Positions 52,387-61,897 of a stretch of DNA of 64,000 nt are shown here, piece by piece. This DNA comes from Roseisolibacter agri (GTDB taxonomy: Bacteria; Gemmatimonadota; Gemmatimonadetes; Gemmatimonadales; Gemmatimonadaceae), in assembly GCF_030159095.1 (NCBI RefSeq), contig NZ_BRXS01000007.1, positions 62,001-126,000 of the forward strand, given 5' to 3'. Position numbers and translations under genes: made by a program. Positions within the stretch are counted from its first letter, which is position 1. Each line of letters starts with the position of its first letter. The notes beneath the pieces are model-generated. The model worked only from the letters and a program-made list of their open reading frames with translations. It did no database searches and was not told where the DNA came from.

Positions 52387-55300
52387 GTCGCTTCCGTGCG
52401 GTCCTGGCGTTCGAGATCGGACTGCACCTGAGGCGCCCCGCGACGTGGGCCGGCTTCGCGCTCCTCGCCGCGCTGGGCGTGCTGTTCGTGCTGGGCATGG
52501 GCGCGGACATGGGACGGCACGTGAACGCGCCGGCCGCGATCATGCTCAACACCTTCATCCTGGGGATGGTGGGGGTGCTCGTGACCGCGGCGCTGTGCGC
52601 GGACGCCGGCGCGCGCGACGCGCTGACGCGGATGCAGGCGCTCTTCCACACGACGCCGCTGCGGCGCGAGGAGTACCTCGCGGGGCGCTACCTGGGCGCC
52701 TTCGTCGTCAACGCGATCGTGCTGCTCGGCGCGCCGCTGGGGCTCGCGCTGGCGATGCTCTGGCCGGACTTCGATCCGTCGATGGTCGGGCCGTTCCGGC
52801 CGGCGTCGTACCTGCGCGCGTACGCGATCTTCCTGCTGCCCGGGCTCCTCGTCAACTCGGCGATCCTGTTCGGCGTCGCGGCGCTGACGCGGCGCGCGCT
52901 CGCGACGTACCTGGGCGTGGTGCTGCTCTACCTGGGCTACGCCGCCGCCGTCGGCGTGACGAGCGAGGTGCTGCAGCGGAGCACCGGCGCGCTGCTCGAC
53001 CCGACGGGCGTCGTCGCCGTGCTCGAGACGATGCGCGACTGGAGCCCGGTCGAGCAGAACACGAATCCGGTGACGCTCCAGGGACCGCTGCTGGCGAACC
53101 GCGTGATCTGGGTCGCGGTGGGCCTCGCGGTGCTGGCGTTCACGTGGCTGCGCTTCCGCTTCGGCCACGACGCGCAGCGCGAGCGTCGGCGTCCGGCCGA
53201 CGCGACGTCCGAGCCGCTCGAGCGCGTGGCGCACGTCGCGCCGCTGCGGCCGGCCCCCGCGCGGCGCGCGTTCGATCTCGTGGCGCAGGCGTGGCAGGCG
53301 ATCGCCGTCGCGCGGCGCGCGTTCGCGGAGATCGTGCGCGGGCGCGAGTTCCAGCTGATCGTCGTCGCGCTCGCGCTGTTCGCGGTGTGGATGGGATGGG
53401 AGAGCGCCGCCGACCGCTTCGGCACGCCGGCGCTGCCGCTCACGGGCACCGTCGCGCGCTTCCTCGCCAGCAACCTGCTCGGGATCCCGATCGCCCTCGT
53501 CACGGCGTTCTACGCCGGCGAGCTGGTGTGGCGCGAGCGCGATGCGGGCCTCGCCGACATCGTCGACGCGACGCCCGTGGCCGACTGGGCGCCGCTCGCG
53601 GGCAAGACGCTCGCGCTGTGCGCGGCGCTCGCGATCCTGCAGGGCGCGCTGCTGCTGGCGGGCATCGCGCTGCAGGCGATCGGCGGCTGGTATCGCTTCG
53701 AGCTGGCGCTGTACGCGCAGATCCTGTTCGGGCTCCAGCTCGTCGACTACTGGCTGTTCGCCGTCGTCGCGATGCTCGTGCACGTGCTGGTGCACCAGAA
53801 GTACGTCGGGCACCTGCTCGCGGTGCTGTTCCACGCGGCGACGCTCTTCGCGGGCCGCTTCGGCCTGCGCCACCGGCTGCTGGTCTACGGCGCCGACACG
53901 GGCTGGGTCTACTCGGACCTCAGCGGCTTCGGGCCGTTCCTGCCGCCGTACCTGCTCATGAAGCTCTACTGGGTCGGGTGGGCGCTGCTGCTCGCGCTGC
54001 TCGCGAGCCTCCTCTGGGTGCGCGGCCGCGAGCCGACGCTGCGGCGCCGCCTCGCGCAGGCCCGCGCGCGCACCACGCGACGCACGCTGGTCGCCGCGTT
54101 CCCGGCGGTCGCGCTGGTGCTGATCGCGGGCGGCGTCGTGTTCCGCAACACGAACGTGCTCAACGCGTACGTCACGCCCCAGCAGGCGAACGCGATCCCG
54201 GCGGGCTACGAGCGGCTGTACCGGCGGTTCGAGGGGCGGCCGCAGCCCAAGATCGCGCACGTGCAGCTCCGCGTGGAGCTGTACCCCGCGGCGCGCCGCG
54301 TGGAGGCGCAGGGGCACTACGTGCTGGTGAACCGGTCCGCGCTACCCATCGACACGGTGCTGGTGCACCTGCGTTCTGGGATGCGCCCGCGCACGCTGGG
54401 GCTGGACCGCCCGGTGCGCGGCGTGGTCGCCGACACGCTGCACCACACCTGGCTCCACGCGCTCGCGCGGCCGCTGGCGCCCGGCGACTCGGTGCGCCTG
54501 CGCTTCGATCTCGCCTACGCGCCCGGCGCCTTCCGCCACGACGGCGCGGTGACGGCCGTCGTCGAGAACGGCACCTTCGTCGAGCGCGAGTGGTTCCCGA
54601 ACGTGGGCTACCAGCGTGGCGCGGAGCTCGACGACCCGACGGCGCGGCGCGCGCAGGGGCTGCCGCCGCGCGCGCCGCGCCCGCCCGCGACGGACCTCGC
54701 GGCGCGCATGCACGCGGGCAGCTCGTCGGACGCGGACCTCGTCACCTTCGACGCCGTCGTGGGCACGGCCGGCGACCAGATCGCCGCGACGTCGGGCACG
54801 CTGCAGCGGAGCTGGACGCAGGGCGACCGCCGCTACTTCCACTACCGCTCGCCCGTGCCCACCGCGAACACGTGGGCGGTGCTCTCGGCGCGCTACGCGG
54901 TGCGCGAGTCGCGCCGCGCCGGCGTGCGCGTGCAGGTGCTGCACCATCCGGCGCACACGCGGAACGTCGACCGCATCCTCGGCGCGGCGGAGCGGTCGCT
55001 GGCGTACTACGCGCGCGAGTTCGGCCCCAACCCGTGGGGCGAGGTGCGCATCGCCGAGTTCCCGCGCTACTCGATGCGCGCCTCGGCGTTCCCGAACCTG
55101 GTCGCGCACTCGGAGTCGTTCGGCTTCGTGGCGCGCGTGCGCGACGACGCGGGCGACCTGGACACGCCGCTGCTGGTGACCGCGCACGAGCTGGCGCACC
55201 AGTGGTGGGGCGGGCAGATCATGCCCGCGAACGTGCTCGGCCGGCAGGTGCTCACCGAGACGCTCGCGAACTACTCCGCGACCGCCATCCTGCAGCAGGC

Positions 55301-55964
55301 GCACGGCGACGAGGCGGTGCGGCGGTTCCGGCAGCTGATGCTCATCGAGTACCTGAACCGCCGCGGGAGCGGCGATCAGCCGCTGCTGACCACCGGCGAC
55401 AACGACAACGTCCACTACCGCAAGGGTGCGGTCGCGATGTGGACGCTGCGCCACTACCTGGGCGAGGCGCGGCTCAACGCGGCGCTGCGCGCGCTGGTCG
55501 CGAAGCACGGCAACGCCGGGCCGCCGTACCCGACGACGCTCGACCTGCGGCGCGAGCTGCGCGCGGTGACGCCGGACTCGCTGCAGTGGCTGCTGGTCGA
55601 CCTGCTGGACACGATCACGATCTGGGACCTGCGCGCCAGCGCCGCGCGCGCGACGCCACTCGGCGACGGGCGGTGGCGGGTGGCGCTGGAGGTCGAGGCG
55701 GGGAAGGCGCGCGTGGACAGCGTGGGCAGCCACACGCCCGTCCCCATGCCGGACGACCTGGTGGAGATCGTCGTCTACGGCGCCGACGCGCACGCGCCGC
55801 TGTACCGCGCGATGCACCGTATTGGCACCGGCACGCGCACGGTGACCGTGGACGTCGCGGGCGAGCCGAAGCGCGCGGGCGTCGATCCCGACTGGCTGCT
55901 GATCCCGCGGCGCGGCGACGACCTGTCGGACAACGTGCGCGACGTGGTGCTCGCCCCGCGCTAG
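52383..55964 (+). CDS. ABC-2 permease fused to M1 aminopeptidase
   Basis: A 1193-residue fusion. Residues about 1-600 form an ABC-2 permease with roughly twelve hydrophobic helices in two sets ([76 protein letters not shown]). After a final helix ([19 protein letters not shown]) there is an M1 (gluzincin) peptidase, about 640-1190. Its zinc motif [10 protein letters not shown] is near residue 935, with the third ligand Glu in [11 protein letters not shown] 19 residues later, and [20 protein letters not shown]. All catalytic residues are intact, so the outside face should be an active aminopeptidase. The stop of the ATPase gene overlaps the start (ATGA). The permease may export a peptide that the protease trims; this is inference. 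The family of such fusions is known but poorly studied. Confidence 0.85.
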   Translation: MSRFRAVLAFEIGLHLRRPATWAGFALLAALGVLFVLGMGADMGRHVNAPAAIMLNTFILGMVGVLVTAALCADAGARDALTRMQALFHTTPLRREEYLAGRYLGAFVVNAIVLLGAPLGLALAMLWPDFDPSMVGPFRPASYLRAYAIFLLPGLLVNSAILFGVAALTRRALATYLGVVLLYLGYAAAVGVTSEVLQRSTGALLDPTGVVAVLETMRDWSPVEQNTNPVTLQGPLLANRVIWVAVGLAVLAFTWLRFRFGHDAQRERRRPADATSEPLERVAHVAPLRPAPARRAFDLVAQAWQAIAVARRAFAEIVRGREFQLIVVALALFAVWMGWESAADRFGTPALPLTGTVARFLASNLLGIPIALVTAFYAGELVWRERDAGLADIVDATPVADWAPLAGKTLALCAALAILQGALLLAGIALQAIGGWYRFELALYAQILFGLQLVDYWLFAVVAMLVHVLVHQKYVGHLLAVLFHAATLFAGRFGLRHRLLVYGADTGWVYSDLSGFGPFLPPYLLMKLYWVGWALLLALLASLLWVRGREPTLRRRLAQARARTTRRTLVAAFPAVALVLIAGGVVFRNTNVLNAYVTPQQANAIPAGYERLYRRFEGRPQPKIAHVQLRVELYPAARRVEAQGHYVLVNRSALPIDTVLVHLRSGMRPRTLGLDRPVRGVVADTLHHTWLHALARPLAPGDSVRLRFDLAYAPGAFRHDGAVTAVVENGTFVEREWFPNVGYQRGAELDDPTARRAQGLPPRAPRPPATDLAARMHAGSSSDADLVTFDAVVGTAGDQIAATSGTLQRSWTQGDRRYFHYRSPVPTANTWAVLSARYAVRESRRAGVRVQVLHHPAHTRNVDRILGAAERSLAYYAREFGPNPWGEVRIAEFPRYSMRASAFPNLVAHSESFGFVARVRDDAGDLDTPLLVTAHELAHQWWGGQIMPANVLGRQVLTETLANYSATAILQQAHGDEAVRRFRQLMLIEYLNRRGSGDQPLLTTGDNDNVHYRKGAVAMWTLRHYLGEARLNAALRALVAKHGNAGPPYPTTLDLRRELRAVTPDSLQWLLVDLLDTITIWDLRASAARATPLGDGRWRVALEVEAGKARVDSVGSHTPVPMPDDLVEIVVYGADAHAPLYRAMHRIGTGTRTVTVDVAGEPKRAGVDPDWLLIPRRGDDLSDNVRDVVLAPR

Positions 55965-56139
55965 GCGCGCGCGCGACGGCCGGGCACGGCCGACGCGGAT
56001 TTTCGCTACAGAATTCCGGCGGCGTGACGAAACTCTGACGGCGAATCGCAGCAGAGTGGCAGCGCCACGCCCGCCGGCCCGGATGCCGGCACCCGCGCCG
56101 CGCGGAACCCGCGGTGCAGCACCTGACCGAGCTCCACGC

Positions 56140-57708
56140 ATGATCTCTCCCGTCGCCTGGCTCGACTCGCGCCCGCTGCCGAGCAAGCTGGTGATCGCCG
56201 TGCTCCCCGCGCTCGTGCTGAGCGTGGGGGGAGCCATCGCCGCCGCGCGGAAGGCGCCCGAGATCGCCGCGCCGCTCGCGGCGACGGCGCTCGCCGTGTT
56301 CGTCGTGGGCGTCGGCACCGCCTGGTGGACCGGCCGCCGGCTCGCGCGCGACCTGGGCGAGGTGTGCGACCGGCTCGCGCGCCTCGATCGCGTCTGCATC
56401 ACCGGGCTGGAGACGTCGCTCGTGGCGATGGGCGCGGGCGACCTGACGCACGGCGTCACGCCGACGACGCGCCTGCTCGAGTCGACGCGCGGCGACGAGG
56501 TGGGCGACCTCGCGCGCGTGGTGGACGGCGTGATCGGCCGCGCGCAGCGCACGCTCGGCGCGTACGACGCCACGCGCGCCACGATCCAGGCGGTGCTCGC
56601 CGAGGTGCGCGGGCTGCAGGTGGAGGCGGAGGCGGGGCGCCTGTCGACGCGCGCCGACGCCGCGCGGCACCGTGGGACCTACGCGGCGCTGATCGCCGGC
56701 ATGAACGCGACGCTCGACGCGGTGACGGGCCCGATGCAGGCGACCGCGTCGGTGCTCGCGCGCGTCGCCGATCACGACCTCTCGGCGCGCGTGGAGGGGG
56801 AGTTCGCCGGCGAGCACGCCGTGATCCAGGGCGCCGTGAATCGCGCGCTGGCGACGCTGAGCGACAGCCTGCAGCTGGCCGGCACGGCCGGCGAGCGCGT
56901 GGCCGGCGCGAGCGAGCAGATCGCCGCCGGCTCGGGCGCGCTCTCCGAGGACATCGCGCGTCAGGCCGCGGGCCTCGAGGAGGTCTCGGCGAGCCTGCAG
57001 CAGCTCAGCGCCGGCGCCGCCGCGAACGCCTCGCAGGCCGACGGGGCGCGCCAGCTCGCCGAGGACACGCGCGCGCGCACGGCCGAGGGCGTGGCGCAGA
57101 TGGAGCGCCTCCGCGAGACCGTGGGGCAGATCAAGCAGCACAGCGACGACACGGGGCGCATCGTCAGGACGATCGACGAGATCGCGTTCCAGACGAACCT
57201 CCTCGCGCTGAACGCGGCGGTGGAGGCGGCGCGCGCCGGCGACGCGGGCCGCGGCTTCGCCGTCGTGGCCGAGGAGGTCCGCGCGCTCGCGCTGCGTAGC
57301 GCGGAGGCGGCACGGCAGACGCACGCGCTGCTGGAGGCGAGCGCGCAGCGCGCCGGTCAGGGGGTGACGCTGGCGGGCGACGTCCGCGCGCGCCTGGACG
57401 CCATCGACCGCGCGGTGAGCGGCGTCGCGCAGACGCTCGCCGACCTCGCGTCGGCCAGCGGCGCGCAGCACGACGGCGTGGCCCAGATCGATGCCGCGGT
57501 AGCGGCGCTCAACGAGCTGACGCAGCGCTCCGCCGCGACCACCGAGGAGAGCGCGGCCGCCGCGCGCGCGCTGGCCGGCGAGGCCGCGCAGCTGCAGACG
57601 TCGGTGGCGTCGTTCACGCTCGGCGCGTCCGGGGCGCCACGGCCGGACGGCCAGCTACCCGTGGCCTTCCGGCGCGAGCGCCGGCGGTCGGTCTTCACGC
57701 CGAACTGA
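56140..57708 (+). CDS. Methyl-accepting chemotaxis protein without large sensor domain
   Basis: A 522-residue chemoreceptor. Two helices (about residues 17-37 [20 protein letters not shown] and 46-68 [20 protein letters not shown]) are separated by only about ten residues, so there is no periplasmic sensor. HAMP-like segments follow ([40 protein letters not shown]), then a long signalling hairpin with tip [20 protein letters not shown] and [20 protein letters not shown], which contacts CheA and CheW. The signal must come from the membrane or the cytoplasm. No che genes are nearby. The ATG at 56140 lacks a strong ribosome site; upstream in-frame starts add about 28 residues rich in Pro/Arg. 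Confidence 0.85.
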   Translation: MISPVAWLDSRPLPSKLVIAVLPALVLSVGGAIAAARKAPEIAAPLAATALAVFVVGVGTAWWTGRRLARDLGEVCDRLARLDRVCITGLETSLVAMGAGDLTHGVTPTTRLLESTRGDEVGDLARVVDGVIGRAQRTLGAYDATRATIQAVLAEVRGLQVEAEAGRLSTRADAARHRGTYAALIAGMNATLDAVTGPMQATASVLARVADHDLSARVEGEFAGEHAVIQGAVNRALATLSDSLQLAGTAGERVAGASEQIAAGSGALSEDIARQAAGLEEVSASLQQLSAGAAANASQADGARQLAEDTRARTAEGVAQMERLRETVGQIKQHSDDTGRIVRTIDEIAFQTNLLALNAAVEAARAGDAGRGFAVVAEEVRALALRSAEAARQTHALLEASAQRAGQGVTLAGDVRARLDAIDRAVSGVAQTLADLASASGAQHDGVAQIDAAVAALNELTQRSAATTEESAAAARALAGEAAQLQTSVASFTLGASGAPRPDGQLPVAFRRERRRSVFTPN

Positions 57709-57721
57709 CGGCGGCGCTGCG

Positions 57722-57748
57722 GCCCGCCTGGTGACACAGGAGGCGGGC
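57722..57748. terminator. Weak hairpin after the chemoreceptor gene
   Basis: An 8-bp perfect stem (57722-57729 with 57741-57748) and an 11-base loop follow the chemoreceptor stop by 14 bases. It is much shorter than the other hairpins in the window and no T-tract follows, so it may be a terminator or chance. Confidence 0.3.
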
Positions 57749-57818
57749 TCGTACATTCGGCGCTCCGCGTTCCCGGCCGCGTCGCGCGGCCCAGTCCGAG
57801 CCGCACCCTGGAGCACGC

Positions 57819-58841
57819 ATGAAGGAATTCCTCTACTCCGCCGGCGTGAACATCGCCGGGACCATCGGTGTCCGTTGGGGCCAGCGCCGCGACCTGTCCA
57901 ACGACGAGGCTGACGCGTTCATCGCCATCGTGCGCTCGCACCTCGACCAGCTGAAGATGATGCCGCTGGGCGACGAGCTGCTGACGGCGATCGGGCAGAG
58001 CGGGCGCCGCGTGACCATCTTCGCCTGCGATCCCGCGTACGCGTCGAAGGGGAGCGTCACGCTGATGGAGCAGCAGGACGCGGCCAACGACCTGGCGCGC
58101 ATGATCAAGCCCTTCCGCGCGCCCGACGAGAAGCTGGTGGCCGCGATCCACAAGGACGAGGCGAAGCGGAACGCCTTCGTCACGGCCGCGCCGAAGACGC
58201 TGCAGTCGAGCGGCGCGCCGATGATGGGCGGGCACCGCGCGGCGCCCAACCCGGCGCCGAACGGCCCGATGATCGGCGGCCACCGGCCGCCCGCCGTCAC
58301 GACGAAGTCGATCTACTCGGCGGAGCTGAGCGCGATCCTCGACCGGGCGTCGCCGACGCTGTCGCGCGCGCAGGTGGCGAAGCTGGCGGGCCGCACGCCC
58401 GACGAGCTGGCGCAGATGGAGGCCGGGACGCTCGCGATCGACAACGACACGTACTACCGGCTCGCGTTCACGCTCTACGAGTGGCTGACGCCCGGCAAGG
58501 GCGTGAACACCGTGATCCGCTACGTCACGACGATCACGGACTTCGACAAGAAGAAGAGCGACATCTCGTGCATCGTGCTGGGGCACGAGCTGATCCACGC
58601 GTGGCGCATGATGACCGGTCGCCGCATCGTGCCCAGCGGGTGGGAGGAGGAGGCAATGACCACCGGCATCCCGCCGTTCGTGAACTTCAAGTTCACCGAG
58701 AACAAGCTGCGCATGCAGTGCGGGATGCCCCTGCGCGCGCACTACAACTCGGACCCGAACTACAACTCGAAGCACATGGCGGTGCAGCACTTCGCGCTGC
58801 GCAACGCGTACCAGGGCTGCGGCGAGCTGGCGGCGACGTGA
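57819..58841 (+). CDS. NleD-like (M91 family) zinc metallopeptidase
   Basis: A 340-residue protein. The C-terminal half holds a zinc-protease motif GHELIHAWRMMTGRR (His256, Glu257, His260), followed by SGWEEEAMTTGIPPF, the pattern that defines the M91 family named after the enteropathogenic effector NleD. The middle has a helix-turn-helix-like piece (SRAQVAKLAGRTPDELAQME, about 180-205) and a Gly/Pro linker with the near-repeats GAPMMGGHR and GPMIGGHR. The N-terminal 125 residues (MKEFLYSAGVNIAG) are unrecognised. There is no signal peptide; M91 members are often toxins or effectors delivered by other routes. ATG 57819 has TGGAG five bases upstream. No immunity or secretion gene is adjacent. 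A hairpin follows the stop. Confidence 0.7.
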   Translation: MKEFLYSAGVNIAGTIGVRWGQRRDLSNDEADAFIAIVRSHLDQLKMMPLGDELLTAIGQSGRRVTIFACDPAYASKGSVTLMEQQDAANDLARMIKPFRAPDEKLVAAIHKDEAKRNAFVTAAPKTLQSSGAPMMGGHRAAPNPAPNGPMIGGHRPPAVTTKSIYSAELSAILDRASPTLSRAQVAKLAGRTPDELAQMEAGTLAIDNDTYYRLAFTLYEWLTPGKGVNTVIRYVTTITDFDKKKSDISCIVLGHELIHAWRMMTGRRIVPSGWEEEAMTTGIPPFVNFKFTENKLRMQCGMPLRAHYNSDPNYNSKHMAVQHFALRNAYQGCGELAAT

Positions 58842-58861
58842 CGCGCTGAGGTCCGGAGACG

Positions 58862-58895
58862 CGAAGCGGGGCGGCCAGTCGGCCGCCCCGCTTCG
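58862..58895. terminator. Perfect 15-bp hairpin between convergent genes
   Basis: Arms 58862-58876 and 58881-58895 are exact inverted complements around the tetraloop AGTC, between the convergent M91 and LVIVD genes. On the plus strand it is followed by TTCGTTCGTC, the nearest thing to a T-rich tract among the hairpins here. Confidence 0.85.
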
Positions 58896-58920
58896 TTCGT
58901 CCCTCCGTCGCCGGCGTGGC

Positions 58921-60948
58921 TCAGCGCGCGAGCTCGCGCACCGCCTCGGTCAGCATGCGGACCTTCGCCGCGTCCGACGAGCCGGCCGCGTCGCCCTCGA
59001 GCGCCGTCGCGAGCGTCGTCAGCGCGCCCTGGCGCTGCGCGCCCGACGCCGACTCGGCGCCCGCGAGCGCCTGCCGCACGGCCGTGAGCCGCGCGCCCGA
59101 CAGCCCCTTCGAGCGCTCCAGCTGGTCGACGAACGCGCGCGCCTTCGCGAAGCTCGCCGGCCACACGATCTTCGGCTGGCCCTGCGCGTTCAGGTAGTCC
59201 AGGTGGACCGTCTTCGCCGCGTCGATCTCGTTCTGCGACACGAACGCGCTCGGCGTGAGCTCGAAGATGTCGAGGCCGCGCGAGATCTCGGAGCTGACGA
59301 TCGAGCCGTTGTACCAGTAGACCGACCACGAGCCGCCGTTGCCCATGCGGTTCGCGTCGACCGGGCCGCGGTCGTGGAACGCGATCTCGGTCGGGTGGCG
59401 GATGTCGGTGAAGTCCACCACCGAGATGCCGCCCTGGTACCACGACTGCACCATGACGTCGCGGCCCGGGATCGGGATCAGCGAGCCGTTGTGCGCGACG
59501 CAGTTCTCGTTGCTCGTCTGCGCGGCCGGGAGCTTCCAGTAGCTCTGGAACTCCATCTTGCGGTCCTTCAGCGTGAAGTACGCGTTCGCGCCCCACGTCT
59601 TGGGATCGCTGGCGCGGCACTTCGGCTGGCTGCCGCCGCCCCACTCGTCGGTGAAGAGGATCTTCGTGCCGTCGTTGTTGAACGTCGCCGAGTGCCAGTA
59701 CGAGAAGTTCGAGTCGGCGACGGCGCCGATGCGCACCGGGTTGGCCGGGTTGCTGATGTCGAGCAGCAGGCCGTAGCCCTCGCACGCGCCGCCCGCGAGC
59801 CCGATGGCCGGGTACACGGTGATGTCGTGGCACTGCGTCGGGCCGGTGCGCGGGCCGCGCCCGCCGAACAGGCGCGCCATCATGCTCGGCAGCGCCGCGC
59901 GCAGCGCCGCGCTGTCCGCCGCCGTGGGATCGCCGCTGCCGCCGCGCGCCCGCACGATGCTGTCGAGCATCGGGCGCGTCTGCTGCGCGCGCAGCGCGCG
60001 CTCCGTGCCGTTCACGGTCACGATGAAGTCCCCGCGCGCCCGCGCCGCGGCGAGCGCCTGCGCGGCCGCCGTCACGTCCTCCGGCGCGGCGCCGTGCGTC
60101 GGCGGCGCGGCGAGGTCGTTGAAGATGCGCGGCGAGCTGACGATCGCCGCCGCCGCCGGGTTGGCCACGGGGACCTTGATCACCTCGATGCGGAAGAGCG
60201 CCGAGTTGGGGTCCTTGTCGGGCGTCTCGCTCACGCAGCCCGGCAGCTCCTCCGCCGAGCGCACGCCGGCCGAGCCCGAGATGTACACGTAGATGTTCTC
60301 CGTGTCCTTCGGGTCGACGAGCACGGTGTGCGTGTGCGAGCCGCGGCACGTCTGCACGTTGCCGACGTTGCGCGGGTTCTTGATGTCGCTGATGTCGAAG
60401 ATGCGCAGGCCGCGCAGGCGGTCCTTGCTCACCGCCTGCTGCACGCCGCCGCCGCCGCAGTCGAGGCGCCCGGTGAGGCCCTCGCCCGAGACGAAGAGCA
60501 GGTTCTTGTAGACCGAGACGTCGCTCTGCGACGCCGGGCAGTAGTACGCGGTCGTGAGCTGCGGGCGGGCGGGGTTGGAGATGTCCCACACCTGCCAGCC
60601 GTTGTAGTTGCCCTGGATCGCGTAGTTGCCGGTGAACGCGAGGTCCGAGTTGGTGACCCCCGCGAAGCGCTCGGATGGCTGCGACTTGGACACCACGCGC
60701 AGGTTCCACGCGGCCTCCTCGGCGTCGTGGAGGCCGGCGCGCAGGCCGACGCGCGGATCCGGCCGCGGCGCCGCGGCCGACGCGCTGCCGCCGGTGGCGG
60801 CAGCGGCGCCGGTGCCGGCCGTCGCGCTCGCGCACGCGCCCAGCGCCAGCGCGCCGAGGGCGAGCGACAGCGACGGCAGGAGTCGGGCCGGCCGCGTGGC
60901 GGATCGGCGGGGAGGGAGCACGTGCACCATGTGGGGGTCCGGTGTCAT
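58921..60948 (-). CDS. LVIVD-repeat beta-propeller lipoprotein
   Basis: A 675-residue exported protein. The start at ATG 60948 gives a lipoprotein signal (LALGALALGAC, Cys39); ATG 60930 would shorten it by six residues. The mature part has LVIVD-type propeller repeats: GNYNGWQVWDISNPARPQLT, KDRLRGLRIFDISDIKNPRN, GYGLLLDISNPANPVRIGAV, GGISVVDFTDIRHPTEIAFH, with motifs TCRGSHTHTVLVDPKD and QCHDITVYPAIGLAGGACEG. Two cysteine pairs may be disulfides. The last 130 residues are helical (LERSKGLSGARLTAVRQALA). It likely acts as a surface or periplasmic scaffold; enzymatic activity is not known for the family. It is encoded just downstream of a DUF305 gene on the same strand, 23 bases apart, so the pair is probably one transcript. 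Confidence 0.82.
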   Translation of the reverse strand: MTPDPHMVHVLPPRRSATRPARLLPSLSLALGALALGACASATAGTGAAAATGGSASAAAPRPDPRVGLRAGLHDAEEAAWNLRVVSKSQPSERFAGVTNSDLAFTGNYAIQGNYNGWQVWDISNPARPQLTTAYYCPASQSDVSVYKNLLFVSGEGLTGRLDCGGGGVQQAVSKDRLRGLRIFDISDIKNPRNVGNVQTCRGSHTHTVLVDPKDTENIYVYISGSAGVRSAEELPGCVSETPDKDPNSALFRIEVIKVPVANPAAAAIVSSPRIFNDLAAPPTHGAAPEDVTAAAQALAAARARGDFIVTVNGTERALRAQQTRPMLDSIVRARGGSGDPTAADSAALRAALPSMMARLFGGRGPRTGPTQCHDITVYPAIGLAGGACEGYGLLLDISNPANPVRIGAVADSNFSYWHSATFNNDGTKILFTDEWGGGSQPKCRASDPKTWGANAYFTLKDRKMEFQSYWKLPAAQTSNENCVAHNGSLIPIPGRDVMVQSWYQGGISVVDFTDIRHPTEIAFHDRGPVDANRMGNGGSWSVYWYNGSIVSSEISRGLDIFELTPSAFVSQNEIDAAKTVHLDYLNAQGQPKIVWPASFAKARAFVDQLERSKGLSGARLTAVRQALAGAESASGAQRQGALTTLATALEGDAAGSSDAAKVRMLTEAVRELAR

Positions 60949-60971
60949 GGGGGTGGGGCGGGGAAGGCGGA

Positions 60972-61679
60972 TCACGGGGCGGTCGTCCCGAACATCAGCG
61001 CCGCGAGCATGTCCTGCATGCGCGCGATCTCGGTGATCTGGTCGACGTTCACGTCCGACGCGAGCTTGAACACGGTCTCGTTCTGCGCGGCGCCGTCGGT
61101 GGCGAAGAGCGTCTCGACCATCGCCACGGCGCCCTTGTGGTGCTGGATCATCAGCGTCAGGAACTGGCGGTCGAACTCCTCGCCGCGCGCCGCGGCCAGC
61201 GCCTGCATCTGCGCGGGCGTGAGCATCCCCGGCATGGCCGCGTGGCCCGCGTGCGGATCCCCGTGCCCGGCGTGCGCGTCGTGGGACTCCGCGGCGGCGG
61301 CGCTGTCGCGCAGCGCCGCCGGCTCGGGCACCGGCTGCTCGCGGTCGCGCAGCCACTGCTGCATCGTCGCGATCTCGTCGCGCTGCGCGTTGATGATGCG
61401 CGCCGCCAGCGTGCGCACGGCGGGGCTCGCGCCGTGCGTCGGCGCCAGGCGCGCCATCTCGATCGCCTGCGCGTGGTGGCCGATCATCCCGGTCATGAAG
61501 CGCGCGTCGGCCGCGACCCACGGGATGCGCGCGCTGTCGGCGCGGGCGCGCGCGATGGCGGCGCGGTCGGGCGCCGCTGCCGACGCCGCCGGCGACTGGG
61601 CGGCCGCGGCGGCCGGAGCCGCCACGAGCGCGACGGCGGTGAGCAGGGCCGCGGCGCGGCCGGCGTGGGATCGGGGCAT
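60972..61679 (-). CDS. DUF305 domain protein, exported
   Basis: A 235-residue exported protein with a signal peptide (LLTAVALVAAPAAAAAQ) and a DUF305 (ferritin-like) helical domain with two His-pair motifs, FMTGMIGHHAQAIEMARLAP and LTLMIQHHKGAVAMVETLFA, a layout typical of the family. Between the two lies a His/Asp/Gly-rich stretch, SHDAHAGHGDPHAGHAAMPG, that looks like a flexible metal-binding linker. Members are often linked to copper or other metal tolerance. It is the first gene of a two-gene transcript with the LVIVD lipoprotein, so the two may work together in the periplasm. The ATG at 61679 begins the signal peptide. Confidence 0.85.
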   Translation of the reverse strand: MPRSHAGRAAALLTAVALVAAPAAAAAQSPAASAAAPDRAAIARARADSARIPWVAADARFMTGMIGHHAQAIEMARLAPTHGASPAVRTLAARIINAQRDEIATMQQWLRDREQPVPEPAALRDSAAAAESHDAHAGHGDPHAGHAAMPGMLTPAQMQALAAARGEEFDRQFLTLMIQHHKGAVAMVETLFATDGAAQNETVFKLASDVNVDQITEIARMQDMLAALMFGTTAP

Positions 61680-61885
61680 GGCGGTGGAGCGGAGAGGGGC
61701 GGGCCCGCGCGAGCGCTCACGAGCGCGCGCGCGCGGGCCGTCCGGGGATCGTCGCCCGGAAGTTTGCATCCGTGCGCGATGGCGAGGTAGCCGCCCGGAC
61801 CGATCGGCTGGTGCGGGGGCACGGCGGGTCGGCATCTTGCGGCACGACCCTCGGGCGGGCACTGTCGGCCCCGCGGTCCTCCACG

Positions 61886-61897
61886 TATACCCTGCGC
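61886..61897 (+). promoter_or_regulatory. Possible minus-10 element for leaderless start of the binding-protein gene
   Basis: TATACC at 61886-61891 (four of six consensus bases) ends six bases before the ATG at 61898, so transcription would begin at or within a base or two of the start codon. No ribosome site precedes that ATG, which fits leaderless translation. No good minus-35 is seen, so the call is weak. Confidence 0.25.

Noticed and set aside
55965..56139. Flagellar sigma-28 promoter before the chemoreceptor
   Set aside because: The region has A/T-rich bits (TTTTCGCTACAGAAT) but no TAAA-N15-GCCGATAA-like pair.
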